Shown piece after piece: positions 1 through 8,531 of a DNA stretch of 64,000 nt. The stretch comes from Nocardioides sp. GY 10113 (GTDB lineage Bacteria > Actinomycetota > Actinomycetes > Propionibacteriales > Nocardioidaceae): the NCBI RefSeq assembly GCF_004919105.1, contig NZ_STGK01000005.1, forward strand, positions 186,001 through 250,000. Reading direction: 5' to 3'. A program made the position numbers and the translations under genes. Under the pieces are notes generated by a model. That model did not search any database. It saw nothing but the letters and a program-made list of their open reading frames with translations, and was not told where the DNA came from. Positions within the stretch are counted from its first letter, which is position 1; every line of letters begins with the position of its first letter.

Positions 1-1131
1 GCGGCGGTCGGGGCCGTGTGGGTGGGCGTCGCCGCCGTCACCTCCCAGCTGTCGTCGACCACCCGGGGTGCCTCCGGCATGGCGGCCGGCGCGCTCGCCG
101 CCGCCTTCGTGCTCGCCGGCATCGGGAACATGGTCGGCACCGTCGACGAGGCCGGTCTCCGAGTGACCAGCGGCTGGCCGTCCTGGCTTTCGCCGATCGG
201 GTGGGGCCAGCAGACCCGACCGTTCGGCGGCGCCCACTGGGCCCCGCTGCTGCTCTGCGTCCTCGCCCTCGGCGTACTCATCGCCGTCGCGGCGGCGCTC
301 TCCGCCCGCCGCGACGTCGGCCGGGGGCTGTGGCCGGAGCGCAGGGGTCGTGGCGCGGCAGTCGGATGGCTGCTGAGTCCGGTCGGCCTGACCTGGCGGC
401 TGCAGCGGGGCGCGTTCCTCGGCTGGGCCGCCGCGATGGCCATGTTCGGCCTGATCTTCGGCACCCTCACCGAGCAGATCCAGAACCTCGAGGGGGACGC
501 CAGGGACTGGTGGACGGCCGCCGGCGGGACCGACGTGATCCTCGACGCCTACCGGGTCTCCATCATCCAGATGGCGGGGATGTTCGTGGCGATCTACCTG
601 GTGCAGGTGCTGCTTCGGATGCGGGTCGACGAGGTTGGCGGCACCCTCGAGCCGATGCTGGCCACTGGCGTGACACGGGCCCGCTGGGTCGCGGGTCACC
701 TGGTGAACGCCGTTGCCGGCGCCACGGCCCTGATGGTGCTGTTCGCGGTGTGCATGGGCCTGACCGCCGGCCAGGTGCTCGGCAGCACGGCCTCACAGGT
801 GGCCGACCTGATCGGGGCCGGACTGGTGCAGCTGCCGGGCGCACTGGTGGTCGGGGCCGCGGTGGTCGCGGCCACGTCGGTCGCGCCGTCGTGGTCCGCG
901 CCGGTCAGCTGGACCCTCATGCTGGCCATGATCGTCGCCGGTCCGATGTTCGGCCCCAGCCTGAACCTGCCCGATGCGGTGCAGGACCTCTCCCCGTTCA
1001 CGCACAGCCCCAAGGCACCGGCGGTGCCGGTGACGTCCGGACCGCTGCTGACCCTGACCGCCATCGGCATCGCGCTGGTCCTCGCCGGGTTGCTCGCGCT
1101 CCGTCGCCGCGACCTGGCGCTGCCGGCCTGA
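1..1131 (+). CDS. ABC exporter permease, C-terminal part (5' end outside window)
   Basis: The frame is open from base 1, so the N-terminus lies upstream of the window. The visible 377 residues contain many hydrophobic spans separated by short Arg-rich loops (for example SARRDVGRGLWPERRGRG) and end in RRRDLALPA. This pattern matches the large two-half membrane permeases annotated as exporters of polyketide antibiotics (ABC-2 type). The protein would sit in the cytoplasmic membrane and pair with an ATPase, expected just upstream. It converges on the two-component pair downstream, which may control it, but no site shows this. Substrate unknown. Confidence 0.75.
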   Translation, partial: AAVGAVWVGVAAVTSQLSSTTRGASGMAAGALAAAFVLAGIGNMVGTVDEAGLRVTSGWPSWLSPIGWGQQTRPFGGAHWAPLLLCVLALGVLIAVAAALSARRDVGRGLWPERRGRGAAVGWLLSPVGLTWRLQRGAFLGWAAAMAMFGLIFGTLTEQIQNLEGDARDWWTAAGGTDVILDAYRVSIIQMAGMFVAIYLVQVLLRMRVDEVGGTLEPMLATGVTRARWVAGHLVNAVAGATALMVLFAVCMGLTAGQVLGSTASQVADLIGAGLVQLPGALVVGAAVVAATSVAPSWSAPVSWTLMLAMIVAGPMFGPSLNLPDAVQDLSPFTHSPKAPAVPVTSGPLLTLTAIGIALVLAGLLALRRRDLALPA

Positions 1132-1452
1132 GGCCGCCAGAGGGACCGGTCCCGCACGGGTGCAGCCTGCCCGCCGGCCGCGACCGCGGTGCGGCGACGA
1201 CGGCCGTCAGCAGCCGGGCAGCGCCTTGGACACGTAGCCCTGGGCGCTCAGCCGCTCCAAGATCTGGCCCGGTGCGGCGACGCTCTGGCGAGGGTCGCGT
1301 CCACGCCGGGCCTGTTCCAGTCTTGCGGGTCGGTGTCCCACAGCCACAGTGCCTCGTACTCGGCCGCGACCGCCGCCCGCCCGTGCACCCTCGACGCGCG
1401 GCCCGTCCGGAGACACGCTCGAGCGAGGATCGACGCCGACCGCGGCGAGCGG
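1132..1452. other. intergenic region with possible decayed minus-strand gene
   Basis: No intact gene is seen between the converging permease and regulator genes. On the minus strand around 1205-1395, one frame reads AEYEALWLWDTDPQDWNRPG and then runs into a stop. A neighbouring frame continues as QILERLSAQGYVSKALPGC before a stop near 1207. The natural-looking composition in two adjoining frames suggests a frameshifted gene end of unknown family. Confidence 0.3.
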
Positions 1453-2109
1453 TCAGTCGGCTCGCCCGTGCCTGGTGTCGTACGCCCATATCGCGATCTC
1501 GACGCGGTTGCGGGCGCCGATCTTGGTCATCAGAGACGCGACATGGGTCTTCACCGTGCTCAGGCCGACGAAGAGCTCGGTGGCGATCTCGGCGTTGGTC
1601 CGGCCCCGTGCCACCAGCGCGAGCACCTCCTTCTCGCGCGCGGTGAGCGGGTCGATGGGCTGGACCGGCACCACCGGCCCCTGGTCTGCGAAGGTCGCCA
1701 GCAGCCGGCGGGTGATGTTGGGGGCGATCAGCGCGTCCCCGTTCGCCGCCGCGTGGATGGCCTGCACGAGCAGCTGTGGGCCCGCGTCCTTGAGCAGGAA
1801 GCCGCGTGCACCGGCGCGTAGGGCTCCGAGGACGTACTCGTCGAGGTCGAAGGTCGTGATCACGACGACCGCCATCGGGTCCGCCACGTCCGGCCCGGCC
1901 AGGCGTCGCGTCACCTCCACGCCGTCGAGACCGGGCATCCGGATGTCGATGAGGAGGACATCGGGACGCAGCCTGGTCGCCAGGTCGAGCGCCGCGGGCC
2001 CGTCGGCCGCCTCCCCCACGACCTCGAGGTCGGGTTGCGCGCCGAGGATCATCACCAGCCCGGTCCGGACCAGGTCCTGGTCGTCGGCCACGACCACCCG
2101 GATGCTCAT
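1453..2109 (-). CDS. NarL/FixJ-type response regulator
   Basis: This 218-residue two-domain regulator has an N-terminal receiver domain (about 1-120) with the acidic pocket near VVADDQD, the phospho-acceptor Asp in LLIDIRMPGLDG and the conserved Lys in GFLLKDAG. A LuxR-type helix-turn-helix follows at about 148-210 (LTAREKEVLALVARGRTNAEI, STVKTHVASLMTKIGARNR). Length is normal for the family. It follows the histidine kinase gene with an ATGA overlap, so the two form a translationally coupled pair. The facing ABC permease gene is a possible target by proximity only. Confidence 0.93.
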   Translation of the reverse strand: MSIRVVVADDQDLVRTGLVMILGAQPDLEVVGEAADGPAALDLATRLRPDVLLIDIRMPGLDGVEVTRRLAGPDVADPMAVVVITTFDLDEYVLGALRAGARGFLLKDAGPQLLVQAIHAAANGDALIAPNITRRLLATFADQGPVVPVQPIDPLTAREKEVLALVARGRTNAEIATELFVGLSTVKTHVASLMTKIGARNRVEIAIWAYDTRHGRAD

Positions 2110-3248
2110 GGCGCCAGCCCCTGCAGCGGCAGCACCGCCTCGACCACCCAGCCACCCTCGGGTCCCGGCCCTGCGGAGAGCGACCCTCCGAGGAGCTGGG
2201 CGCGTTCGGCCATGCCCAGCAGCCCGAACCCAGGCTGCGGAGCGGGCCCCGGCTGGATCTGGCCGTCGTCGCTGACACGCAGCCTGACGGCGTCGCCGTC
2301 CCGGCGTACGTCGATCCCGACGTGGGTCGCGCCCTGGGCGTGCCGTACGGCGTTGGTCAGCGACTCCTGCGCGAGTCGGTAGAGCGCGGCGTCCACCGCT
2401 CGTGCCAGCCGGGTCAACGAGCCGTCCAGCGAGACCTCGACGGTGGGCATCGCGTCATCGCGCGCCAGGCCAGGCAGGTCCGCGACTCCGAGCTGCGGTG
2501 AGTAGGCGACGGCTTCCTCCTCACGCAGCACCCGCACCATCGATCTCATCTCCGCCAGGGTGCGCGACGCCTCGAGCTCGATCGCGGCCAGCACCGCGGC
2601 AGCCTTCTCGGGCTGGCTGCCGGCGACCACGCCACCGGCCTGCGCCTGCACCGCGATGGCCGAGACGTGGTGGGCCACGGTGTCGTGCAGCTCGCGCGCC
2701 AGCGCCACCCGCTCCTGGTTGCGGACCTCGCGCTGTTGGCGGTGCCAGAGGTCCGCGCGGTAGCGGAACACCGCGGCGAGGGCGACGAGCAGCAGCAGGA
2801 GAACGCTGCCCCCGAAAGCGTCGGTCCAGCCCGCGGAGGTGGAGTACATCCCCACCGCGACGACGGCTGTCACGAACGCCGTCCCCCAGACGATCTCCCG
2901 TCCCGAGCCCCACCGCACCAGGGAGTAGAGCAGGATCAGGACGGCCATCATGGAGTAGAGGCCGAGCTCCCCGGTCGACGCCGTCGCGTCGAGGGCCGAG
3001 AGCAGCCCCGCGGCGCCCCACCCGAGCAGGGCGGCCATCAGGGGGCGGCCCCGCCGCCAGAGCAGGGCCGGCACCAGCGCCAGGGCGAGCACCGTCACCA
3101 GGGGTCGCCAGGCCACGTCCGGCCGAACGATGCCCTCGACCACGACCGCGGCCGCGAACACGCCCACGAGCAGCCAGTCGAGACGCCCGACGGGTGGGGC
3201 GTCGGCGGGCCGCGGTTCATGCCAGACCGAGCGCCGGACGGTGACCAC
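2106..3248 (-). CDS. sensor histidine kinase (HisKA_3 type)
   Basis: This 380-residue kinase partners the NarL-type regulator that follows it. The N-terminal 170 residues hold several membrane spans (from WLLVGVFAAAVVVEG through VLLLLLVALAAVF). A dimerisation/phospho-acceptor domain follows, with the motif ERVALARELHDTVAHHVSAI whose His in ELHDT is the expected phosphorylation site. The C-terminal ATPase shows the N box NAVRHAQGA and G boxes VSDDGQ and GFGLLGM. GTG is taken as the start because it precedes the first membrane span by a typical distance. The signal sensed is unknown; there is little extracytoplasmic sequence, as in intramembrane-sensing kinases. Confidence 0.92.
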   Translation of the reverse strand: MVTVRRSVWHEPRPADAPPVGRLDWLLVGVFAAAVVVEGIVRPDVAWRPLVTVLALALVPALLWRRGRPLMAALLGWGAAGLLSALDATASTGELGLYSMMAVLILLYSLVRWGSGREIVWGTAFVTAVVAVGMYSTSAGWTDAFGGSVLLLLLVALAAVFRYRADLWHRQQREVRNQERVALARELHDTVAHHVSAIAVQAQAGGVVAGSQPEKAAAVLAAIELEASRTLAEMRSMVRVLREEEAVAYSPQLGVADLPGLARDDAMPTVEVSLDGSLTRLARAVDAALYRLAQESLTNAVRHAQGATHVGIDVRRDGDAVRLRVSDDGQIQPGPAPQPGFGLLGMAERAQLLGGSLSAGPGPEGGWVVEAVLPLQGLAP

Positions 3249-3408
3249 GGCTCCAGCCTAGGGACCGGCGCGCCTCGGCGTACCCGCCGAAAGAACGAGT
3301 GTCGGCCCGTTCGATCGGCCAGGCGAACCCGAGCCTGCGGGCCGATGTGCCCGCCGCCGGGCCCAGCGATCGTGGACCTACCGATCCACACCACGACAAC
3401 GGAGCCCC

Positions 3409-3927
3409 ATGATGGAAACGCGTCACCCCGACACCGCACTGGACGACCAGCCGATCCCGGTGAGAGTCAGGCTCGCCGCAACGTGGACGAGCTTCATGTT
3501 CCTGTACGCCTACGTGGACATCCTCAACTTCTTCACGCCCGGCGTCGTCGAGGACATCCTCGACGGCAGGGTCTTCGAGTTCGATCTCTCCCAGACCTTC
3601 TCGACCACGGCGCTGACCCTCGTCGCCATCCCGATCCTCATGGTCGTGCTGTCGGCGACGCTGCCCGCCCGGGCGAACCGCGTCACCAACCTCGTCGTGG
3701 CCGCGGCCTACGTCCCCGTGACGGCGTTCAACGCGGTGGGCGAGTCCTGGCTGTACTTCTACGGCCTCGGCATCGTGCTCGAGCTGACCCTTCTCGCCCT
3801 CATCCTGCGGTACGCCTGGACGTGGCCCCGCACCACACCGCCGGCGATCCTGGCGACCGACCCCGACGCCGCAGCCGTGCGGGCCTGGGTTGCTGGGCCA
3901 CCGAACGCGACGCGCGGGGAGGATTGA
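3409..3927 (+). CDS. DUF6326-like membrane protein
   Basis: This 172-residue protein has four predicted membrane spans: about residues 24-42 (TWTSFMFLYAYVDILNFF), 66-86, 92-112 and 118-137 (YFYGLGIVLELTLLALILRYAW). The layout and the early YVDILNFFTPG segment match small actinobacterial membrane proteins of the DUF6326 type, whose function is unknown. It diverges from the histidine kinase gene across a 160-base gap, which must hold both promoters. The downstream region is decayed sequence. Confidence 0.7.
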   Translation: MMETRHPDTALDDQPIPVRVRLAATWTSFMFLYAYVDILNFFTPGVVEDILDGRVFEFDLSQTFSTTALTLVAIPILMVVLSATLPARANRVTNLVVAAAYVPVTAFNAVGESWLYFYGLGIVLELTLLALILRYAWTWPRTTPPAILATDPDAAAVRAWVAGPPNATRGED

Positions 3928-4112
3928 TCGCTACCCGTCACTCCTGCCCGCTCATCCCCCGATCAGCTCGCGACCCGCAGCGACGAACCAGACGTTCAGA
4001 CCCACCCGAATGCGGCCGTGCCGACCTCTGCTGCGGCGGGCGCGAGCGTCGCGACACCGGCGACACCGTCGGCCCCGACCACGAGCCCCGGGGCCCCGAC
4101 GCGACGACTGAA

Positions 4113-4261
4113 GGTGCGGACGCGAAGGGCGGGAGGGAGACCAGGATCAGCCAGATCGAACCGACCAGCTCCATCCCTCCGCCCAGGGCATCCTGGAGGA
4201 CGGAGAGCGTGACCCGGGTGGTCAGTGCACGCTCGCGATCGCCGGCTTCGAGCTCGACCAC
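4113..4261 (-). pseudogene. remnant of a DUF4386-like membrane protein
   Basis: The translated stretch RVTLSVLQDALGGGMELVGS followed by IWLILVS looks like the C-terminal GGGxELVGGxW segment of DUF4386-family membrane proteins. The frame then degenerates into Arg/Ser-rich sequence, and nothing of the four upstream membrane spans is visible. It is therefore best read as a gene relic. The rest of 3928-4420 contains no supportable gene. The family assignment rests on one short motif. Confidence 0.35.
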
Positions 4262-4420
4262 GGCACGGTGCCAGGTCCAGCCTCGACAGGTCGTCGGTCA
4301 GCGTGCGGCCGCTGCAGGTCCCGCGGCCCCGGTGAGCGTGGGCGCCGCCAGGCGTGCCTGAGACCGTCGCCGAGGCGGTCGCGACGACTGATGACCGGCG
4401 GGCCGGGGAGCGATCCTGGC

Positions 4421-4735
4421 CTACGAGACCAGCCTGGCGCCCTCGCGTCCCTCATGACCGGCCAGCCGGGGCGCCGTCGTCGTCCCCGCCAAGGCGGCCT
4501 GGCGGCGCGCCGCCATGGCCGCGAGCGCGCGCTCCTTGGCCCGGTCGATCGCGACCTCGATCTGGGCGGTGACCTGGAGGAGCTCGTCGTAGGGGACGCT
4601 CGAGTGGCCCGCTTGCGCGTACTGCACCAGTCGTTCGACGTGGCCCTGGAGCTGCTCGAGCCAGAACGTGGCCTCCGGTCCGAGCTCCTCTGCGTAGCGG
4701 TCGTCGCCACCGCCCTCGTCGACCTTCTTGAGCAT
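4421..4735 (-). CDS. small helical protein, function unknown
   Basis: This 104-residue soluble protein is rich in Glu, Gln and Ala, with likely helices at about 20-45 (PEATFWLEQLQGHVERLVQY) and 50-80 (ELLQVTAQIEVAIDRAKERA). There is no signal peptide, membrane span or Cys pair. I do not recognise the family. Composition and codon pattern look like real coding sequence. It stands alone between the PucR gene downstream and decayed DNA. Confidence 0.55.
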   Translation of the reverse strand: MLKKVDEGGGDDRYAEELGPEATFWLEQLQGHVERLVQYAQAGHSSVPYDELLQVTAQIEVAIDRAKERALAAMAARRQAALAGTTTAPRLAGHEGREGARLVS

Positions 4736-4853
4736 GTCCGGACGTTAGGGTCGCGGACGCCGTCGGGTGCGTCTCGTCCAGCCCACTACCCCGGTCTTCG
4801 GTACGCGACCGTGAGTGCCGCCGCCGCGCCGTCGCCCCAGGAGCGCGGAGGGG

Positions 4854-6137
4854 TCACGCTCCGGTCGAGGGGACGGTGACACGCCCCGCACCCTCGATGG
4901 CTGCCACGCCGTGGACCTCGAGCCAGGCCAGCGCCACCTCCACCACCGCTGCCCTGGCGGCGACCCGGCCGCCCAGGAGCTCCTCGGCGCGAGCCACGCG
5001 GTAGCGCACCGTGTTGGGGTGTACGAAGAGCAGCTCGGCCGTCGTCTCCACGTGCTGGCCGCAGCGCAGGTAGGTCAGCAGGGTGGCACGCAGGGTGGCG
5101 TCCGCCTTGGCGCCGCCCAGCAGTGGCTGGAGGGTCCGGCACACCATCTCGCGGGCCAGTTCGTCGGCTCCGGTCAAGCAGACCAGCTCGATCTCTCCGT
5201 ACGCATGCACCGCGCTCGGCGCCCGTAGCCCGGTCCGGTGCGCGGAGAGCGCCTGCAAGTGGCTCAACCGGAACCCGCTCGGCCCCGTGGTCGGCCGTCC
5301 GAGCGCGAGGTGCAGGCCGTGGTCACGCACGACTGCGTCGACCTTGGCGACGTCGAGCGCGGGCTGCGTCGGAGTCGCGATCCAGCCCCACAGCTCGCGG
5401 CTGGCCGCAAAGGTGGTGAGTGGCGCTGGGAGTCCCAGCCGCTGGCACACCCTCTCGGCCAACTCGAACAGGCGGACCTCCTCCTCCATGCCCCGCGGCG
5501 CCGACAGCACGAACGCGGTCTGCCAGCAACCCAGTCTGTGCCCGAGCAGCCTCTCCAGTTGCGCCGTGGGTGGCGCGCCGGCCAGCAGCGCGTCGATGGC
5601 CTCGGTCCGGCGGGCGTGCGCGCCCTCGGACAACCGCGTCCGCTCGGCGGTGAAGTGGTCGGTGAGTCGCTCGACCGACTCGTCGATCCACTGTTCCGCG
5701 CGCAGCCACACGGCAAGGAGCGCCTCGTCGCGGGGTACGTCGGGCGGCAGCGACCCGGGCTCCGTCCGATCGATGAAGTATCGGAAGGTGCTCTTGTTCG
5801 CCACCCGGTAGACCTTGAGCAGGACGTTGACGTCGAGGTGGCGACGCGCGATGGCCAGGCTCAGGTCGATCGCCGCCTGCGGCAGCGCGAGCCGGTGCTC
5901 CCCGGAGAGCCCGACGAGGAAGTTGCGCCAGTGCTGTCGGGTCGAGGCGTGGAGCGCCTCCACCAGGGCCGCGTCGCCGGCGATCTCGGGGACAGCGCCC
6001 AGAATGACGTCGTCGACGCTGCGAACGAACGCATCCACCTCGGGTGCTCGCAGGGCAGCCTCCGCGAACCCGTCCAGCCACCGCAGCACCGACTGCTCCG
6101 TCGTATTCACTCTGCCTTCTTTGGCCATAGCCACCAC
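4854..6137 (-). CDS. PucR-family transcriptional regulator
   Basis: This 427-residue regulator has an N-terminal all-helical sensory region (about 15-170), a central GGDEF-like CdaR segment and a C-terminal PucR helix-turn-helix at about 355-415 (LLTYLRCGQHVETTAELLFV, HPNTVRYRVARAEELLG). HPNTVRYR is the hallmark recognition helix. It is divergent from the GMC oxidoreductase gene across about 140 bases, so it probably controls that gene and itself. The first Met is kept, but later starts (MAKEG, or a GTG shortly after) are possible. The inducer is unknown. Confidence 0.88.
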   Translation of the reverse strand: MVAMAKEGRVNTTEQSVLRWLDGFAEAALRAPEVDAFVRSVDDVILGAVPEIAGDAALVEALHASTRQHWRNFLVGLSGEHRLALPQAAIDLSLAIARRHLDVNVLLKVYRVANKSTFRYFIDRTEPGSLPPDVPRDEALLAVWLRAEQWIDESVERLTDHFTAERTRLSEGAHARRTEAIDALLAGAPPTAQLERLLGHRLGCWQTAFVLSAPRGMEEEVRLFELAERVCQRLGLPAPLTTFAASRELWGWIATPTQPALDVAKVDAVVRDHGLHLALGRPTTGPSGFRLSHLQALSAHRTGLRAPSAVHAYGEIELVCLTGADELAREMVCRTLQPLLGGAKADATLRATLLTYLRCGQHVETTAELLFVHPNTVRYRVARAEELLGGRVAARAAVVEVALAWLEVHGVAAIEGAGRVTVPSTGA

Positions 6138-6276
6138 GACTCAGGGAAGCGACGCCTCCATGTCGTCATGATCTTGGATCCTGCCACAAAACCTGATGGT
6201 GGATGTGTTGTGCGTCACAAGCGATCCGGGATCCTCCGGACCGAGCATGGAGCCACGATCCAGCGAAAGGAAGACC

Positions 6277-7854
6277 ATGGGCGAGTACGACTACATCGTC
6301 GTCGGGAGCGGTTCGGCGGGTGCGGTGCTCGCCGCACGGCTGAGCGAGGACCCGGGCATCTCCGTCCTCGTTCTTGAGGCGGGCGGCAGGAGTCGGCCGA
6401 ACATGAACGTGCAGATTCCCGCCGCGTTCGCCAAGCAGTTCCACACCGACCTCGACTGGGACTACGAGTCCGAGCCCGAGCCGCACCTCGGCGGGCGCCG
6501 CATCTACCAGCCACGCGGCAGGATGCTCGGGGGCACCAGCGGCATGAACGCGATGATCTACATCCGCGGCAACCGCGCCGACTACGACGGCTGGGCCAAG
6601 GCGGGAGCCGACGGCTGGTCCTACGACGAGGTCCTGCCGCTCTTCCGTCGGATGGAGCGCAACAGCCGCGGCGCGAACCAGTTCCACGGCGACTCGGGCC
6701 CCCAGTACGTCGAGGACGCCCCCGACCCCCGCGAGTCATCGCGCCAGATGGTCGAGGCGATGGCGGACATCGGCATCGCGCAGAACGACGACTTCAACGG
6801 CGCGCAGCAGGAGGGCGCCGGCCTGTATCAGCGGTTCACCCGGCGGGGTCAGCGCTGGACGACCTGGGACGGCTACCTCGCTCCGCGGCGCAAGCAGTCC
6901 AACCTCACGATCATCCCGAAGGCGCTCGTGCACCGGATCGTCATCGAGCGCGGCCGCGCCACCGGTGTCGGCGTCCGCATCGGAAACGAGGTCCAGACGA
7001 TCCGCGCACGCCGAGAGGTGATCCTCAGCGCCGGGGCTTACAACACCCCCCACCTGCTGATGCTGTCGGGGATCGGCCCCGCCGACCACCTGGCCGAGCA
7101 CGGCATCAGCGCCCTGGTGGACAACCCGCATGTGGGCGCCCACCTGATGGACCATCCCATGTACCTCGTCAACTGGGACACGAGTGACACCGACAACCTC
7201 GCGTTCGCCGAGAAGCCGGCGCAGCTGGCGCGATACCTGTTCACCCGCAAGGGCATGCTGACCTCGAACGTCGGTGAGTCGGGCGCCTTCTTCCACACCA
7301 GCGTCGCCGACGACGCACCGGCGATGCAGATGATCGGTGCGCCGGCGTACTTCTGGGAGCACGGCGCCGGCACCTACGACGGCCGGGCTCTGGCCATCGG
7401 CCTCTCCCTGGTCGGGGCCCGGTCCGAGGGCTGGGTGCGCCTCGCCTCGGCCGACCCCGAGCGCAAGCCCCTGATCTGCAACAACTACTTCTCCGACCCA
7501 CGCGACATGCAGTCGATGCTGGACGGCATCGAGCGGGCCCGCGAGGTGATGGCCGCCCTGGCGCGGCGCGGACGAGCCAACCACGAGATCCACCCGGGCC
7601 CGTCCTACCCCACGCGCGCCGAGCTCGACGACGCGGTCCGGACCGGCGTCGAGCACACCTACCACCCCAGCTGCACCGCCCGGATGGGCGCCGAGGGCGA
7701 AGGCGTGCTCGACGCGCAGCTGCGGGTACGGGGCGTCGATGGGCTCCGCGTCGCGGACGCCTCGGCCATGCCCCGGGTGACCCACGGCAACACGCATGCG
7801 CCCACCATGCTGATCGGTGAGAAGGCCGCGGACATCGTCCGGAACGGGCACTGA
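6277..7854 (+). CDS. GMC-family FAD oxidoreductase (choline dehydrogenase-like)
   Basis: This 525-residue flavoprotein oxidises an alcohol or amino alcohol with FAD. The N-terminal dinucleotide fold is YIVVGSGSAGAVLAARLSE (about 5-23) followed by VLVLEAGG. The GMC signature is GRMLGGTSGMNAMIYIRGN (about 85-103). The C-terminal catalytic region has HPSCTARMG and GNTHAPTMLIGEKAAD, giving a His/His pair where choline dehydrogenases usually have His/Asn. The ATG at 6277 is chosen because it follows a GAAAGGAAG ribosome site and starts directly before the FAD motif. It diverges from the PucR regulator. Substrate is not determinable; a BetA/AlkJ-like role is plausible. Confidence 0.9.
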   Translation: MGEYDYIVVGSGSAGAVLAARLSEDPGISVLVLEAGGRSRPNMNVQIPAAFAKQFHTDLDWDYESEPEPHLGGRRIYQPRGRMLGGTSGMNAMIYIRGNRADYDGWAKAGADGWSYDEVLPLFRRMERNSRGANQFHGDSGPQYVEDAPDPRESSRQMVEAMADIGIAQNDDFNGAQQEGAGLYQRFTRRGQRWTTWDGYLAPRRKQSNLTIIPKALVHRIVIERGRATGVGVRIGNEVQTIRARREVILSAGAYNTPHLLMLSGIGPADHLAEHGISALVDNPHVGAHLMDHPMYLVNWDTSDTDNLAFAEKPAQLARYLFTRKGMLTSNVGESGAFFHTSVADDAPAMQMIGAPAYFWEHGAGTYDGRALAIGLSLVGARSEGWVRLASADPERKPLICNNYFSDPRDMQSMLDGIERAREVMAALARRGRANHEIHPGPSYPTRAELDDAVRTGVEHTYHPSCTARMGAEGEGVLDAQLRVRGVDGLRVADASAMPRVTHGNTHAPTMLIGEKAADIVRNGH

Positions 7855-7885
7855 GACCGGCGTCGCGGGGCCGGATCCCGCTGCG

Positions 7886-8060
7886 TCAGAGCACCGCGGG
7901 ATCAAGGTCGAGCATCGTCCTGTCCCCCGAAACGACCATGGCCAGCCAAGGATGTGCCTGCGGCAGGTCGCGCGCGATGAAGCAGCCCGCGGCCTGCCGC
8001 CTGGCCACTCCCGCCGACGCGTCCTCCACGTCGAATGCGCCGTCCCGGCCGGTCGTGCCG
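7886..8060 (-). pseudogene. C-terminal gene fragment, family unknown
   Basis: One frame reads as convincing protein (GAFDVEDASAG, then QAAGCFIARDLPQAHPWLAM and a natural stop), but no start or upstream domain is found in frame. Neighbouring frames are interrupted by stops. It looks like the tail of a gene whose front is lost or frameshifted. No family recognised. The rest of 7855-8531 contains only the small frame listed next. Confidence 0.3.
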
Positions 8061-8175
8061 AGACGGCGACGCTCGGCCGCACCGGGGCGACGTCGCGCCG
8101 CTCAGCTCAGTGGCGTCCTCCAGCACCCGGCTCACGTGCCTCAGGCTGCGCGACGGCTACCGCAAGGTGGACGTG

Positions 8176-8358
8176 TCAGAAGGGATGGCCGAGGCAGTGT
8201 TGATGAACGGCCCCGCACCCGTTCAGACACTCTTGGTACAGCGGAGAGCGCCGGTACTGGAACCTGCAGCCATCACGACACCAGTCGTAGTAAAGCCCGC
8301 CGACGGTCCAACGAGAGCGAGAACCCCGATCGAGGGATTCGATCGGCGAGGTGATCAC
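8176..8358 (-). CDS. putative small cysteine-rich protein with twin CX3C
   Basis: This possible 60-residue protein starts at GTG with a weak CGAAGG upstream. It contains a twin CX3C arrangement (WCRDGC, 12 residues, CLNGC) and a further Cys in HQHCLG. Paired CX3C motifs form disulfide-linked helical hairpins in other proteins. The local base composition is lower in GC than its surroundings. There is no signal peptide and no recognised family, so this may be chance. Confidence 0.25.
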   Translation of the reverse strand: MITSPIESLDRGSRSRWTVGGLYYDWCRDGCRFQYRRSPLYQECLNGCGAVHQHCLGHPF

Positions 8359-8531
8359 GCCTTCGGGCGCGGACCTTCGGGTGGTCCGGTGCAGGCTGAA
8401 GACGCCGCGCGCTCAGCGTCCGTTCAGCGACACGCTCGCGTACGCCCGAGTGGTCGATCACGAAGCTCCGTCCGCACGGCCCGCGCCTCGCTCCTCCGGG
8501 TAGCACGGCGCGGTCGGTCGCACGTCCTCTC

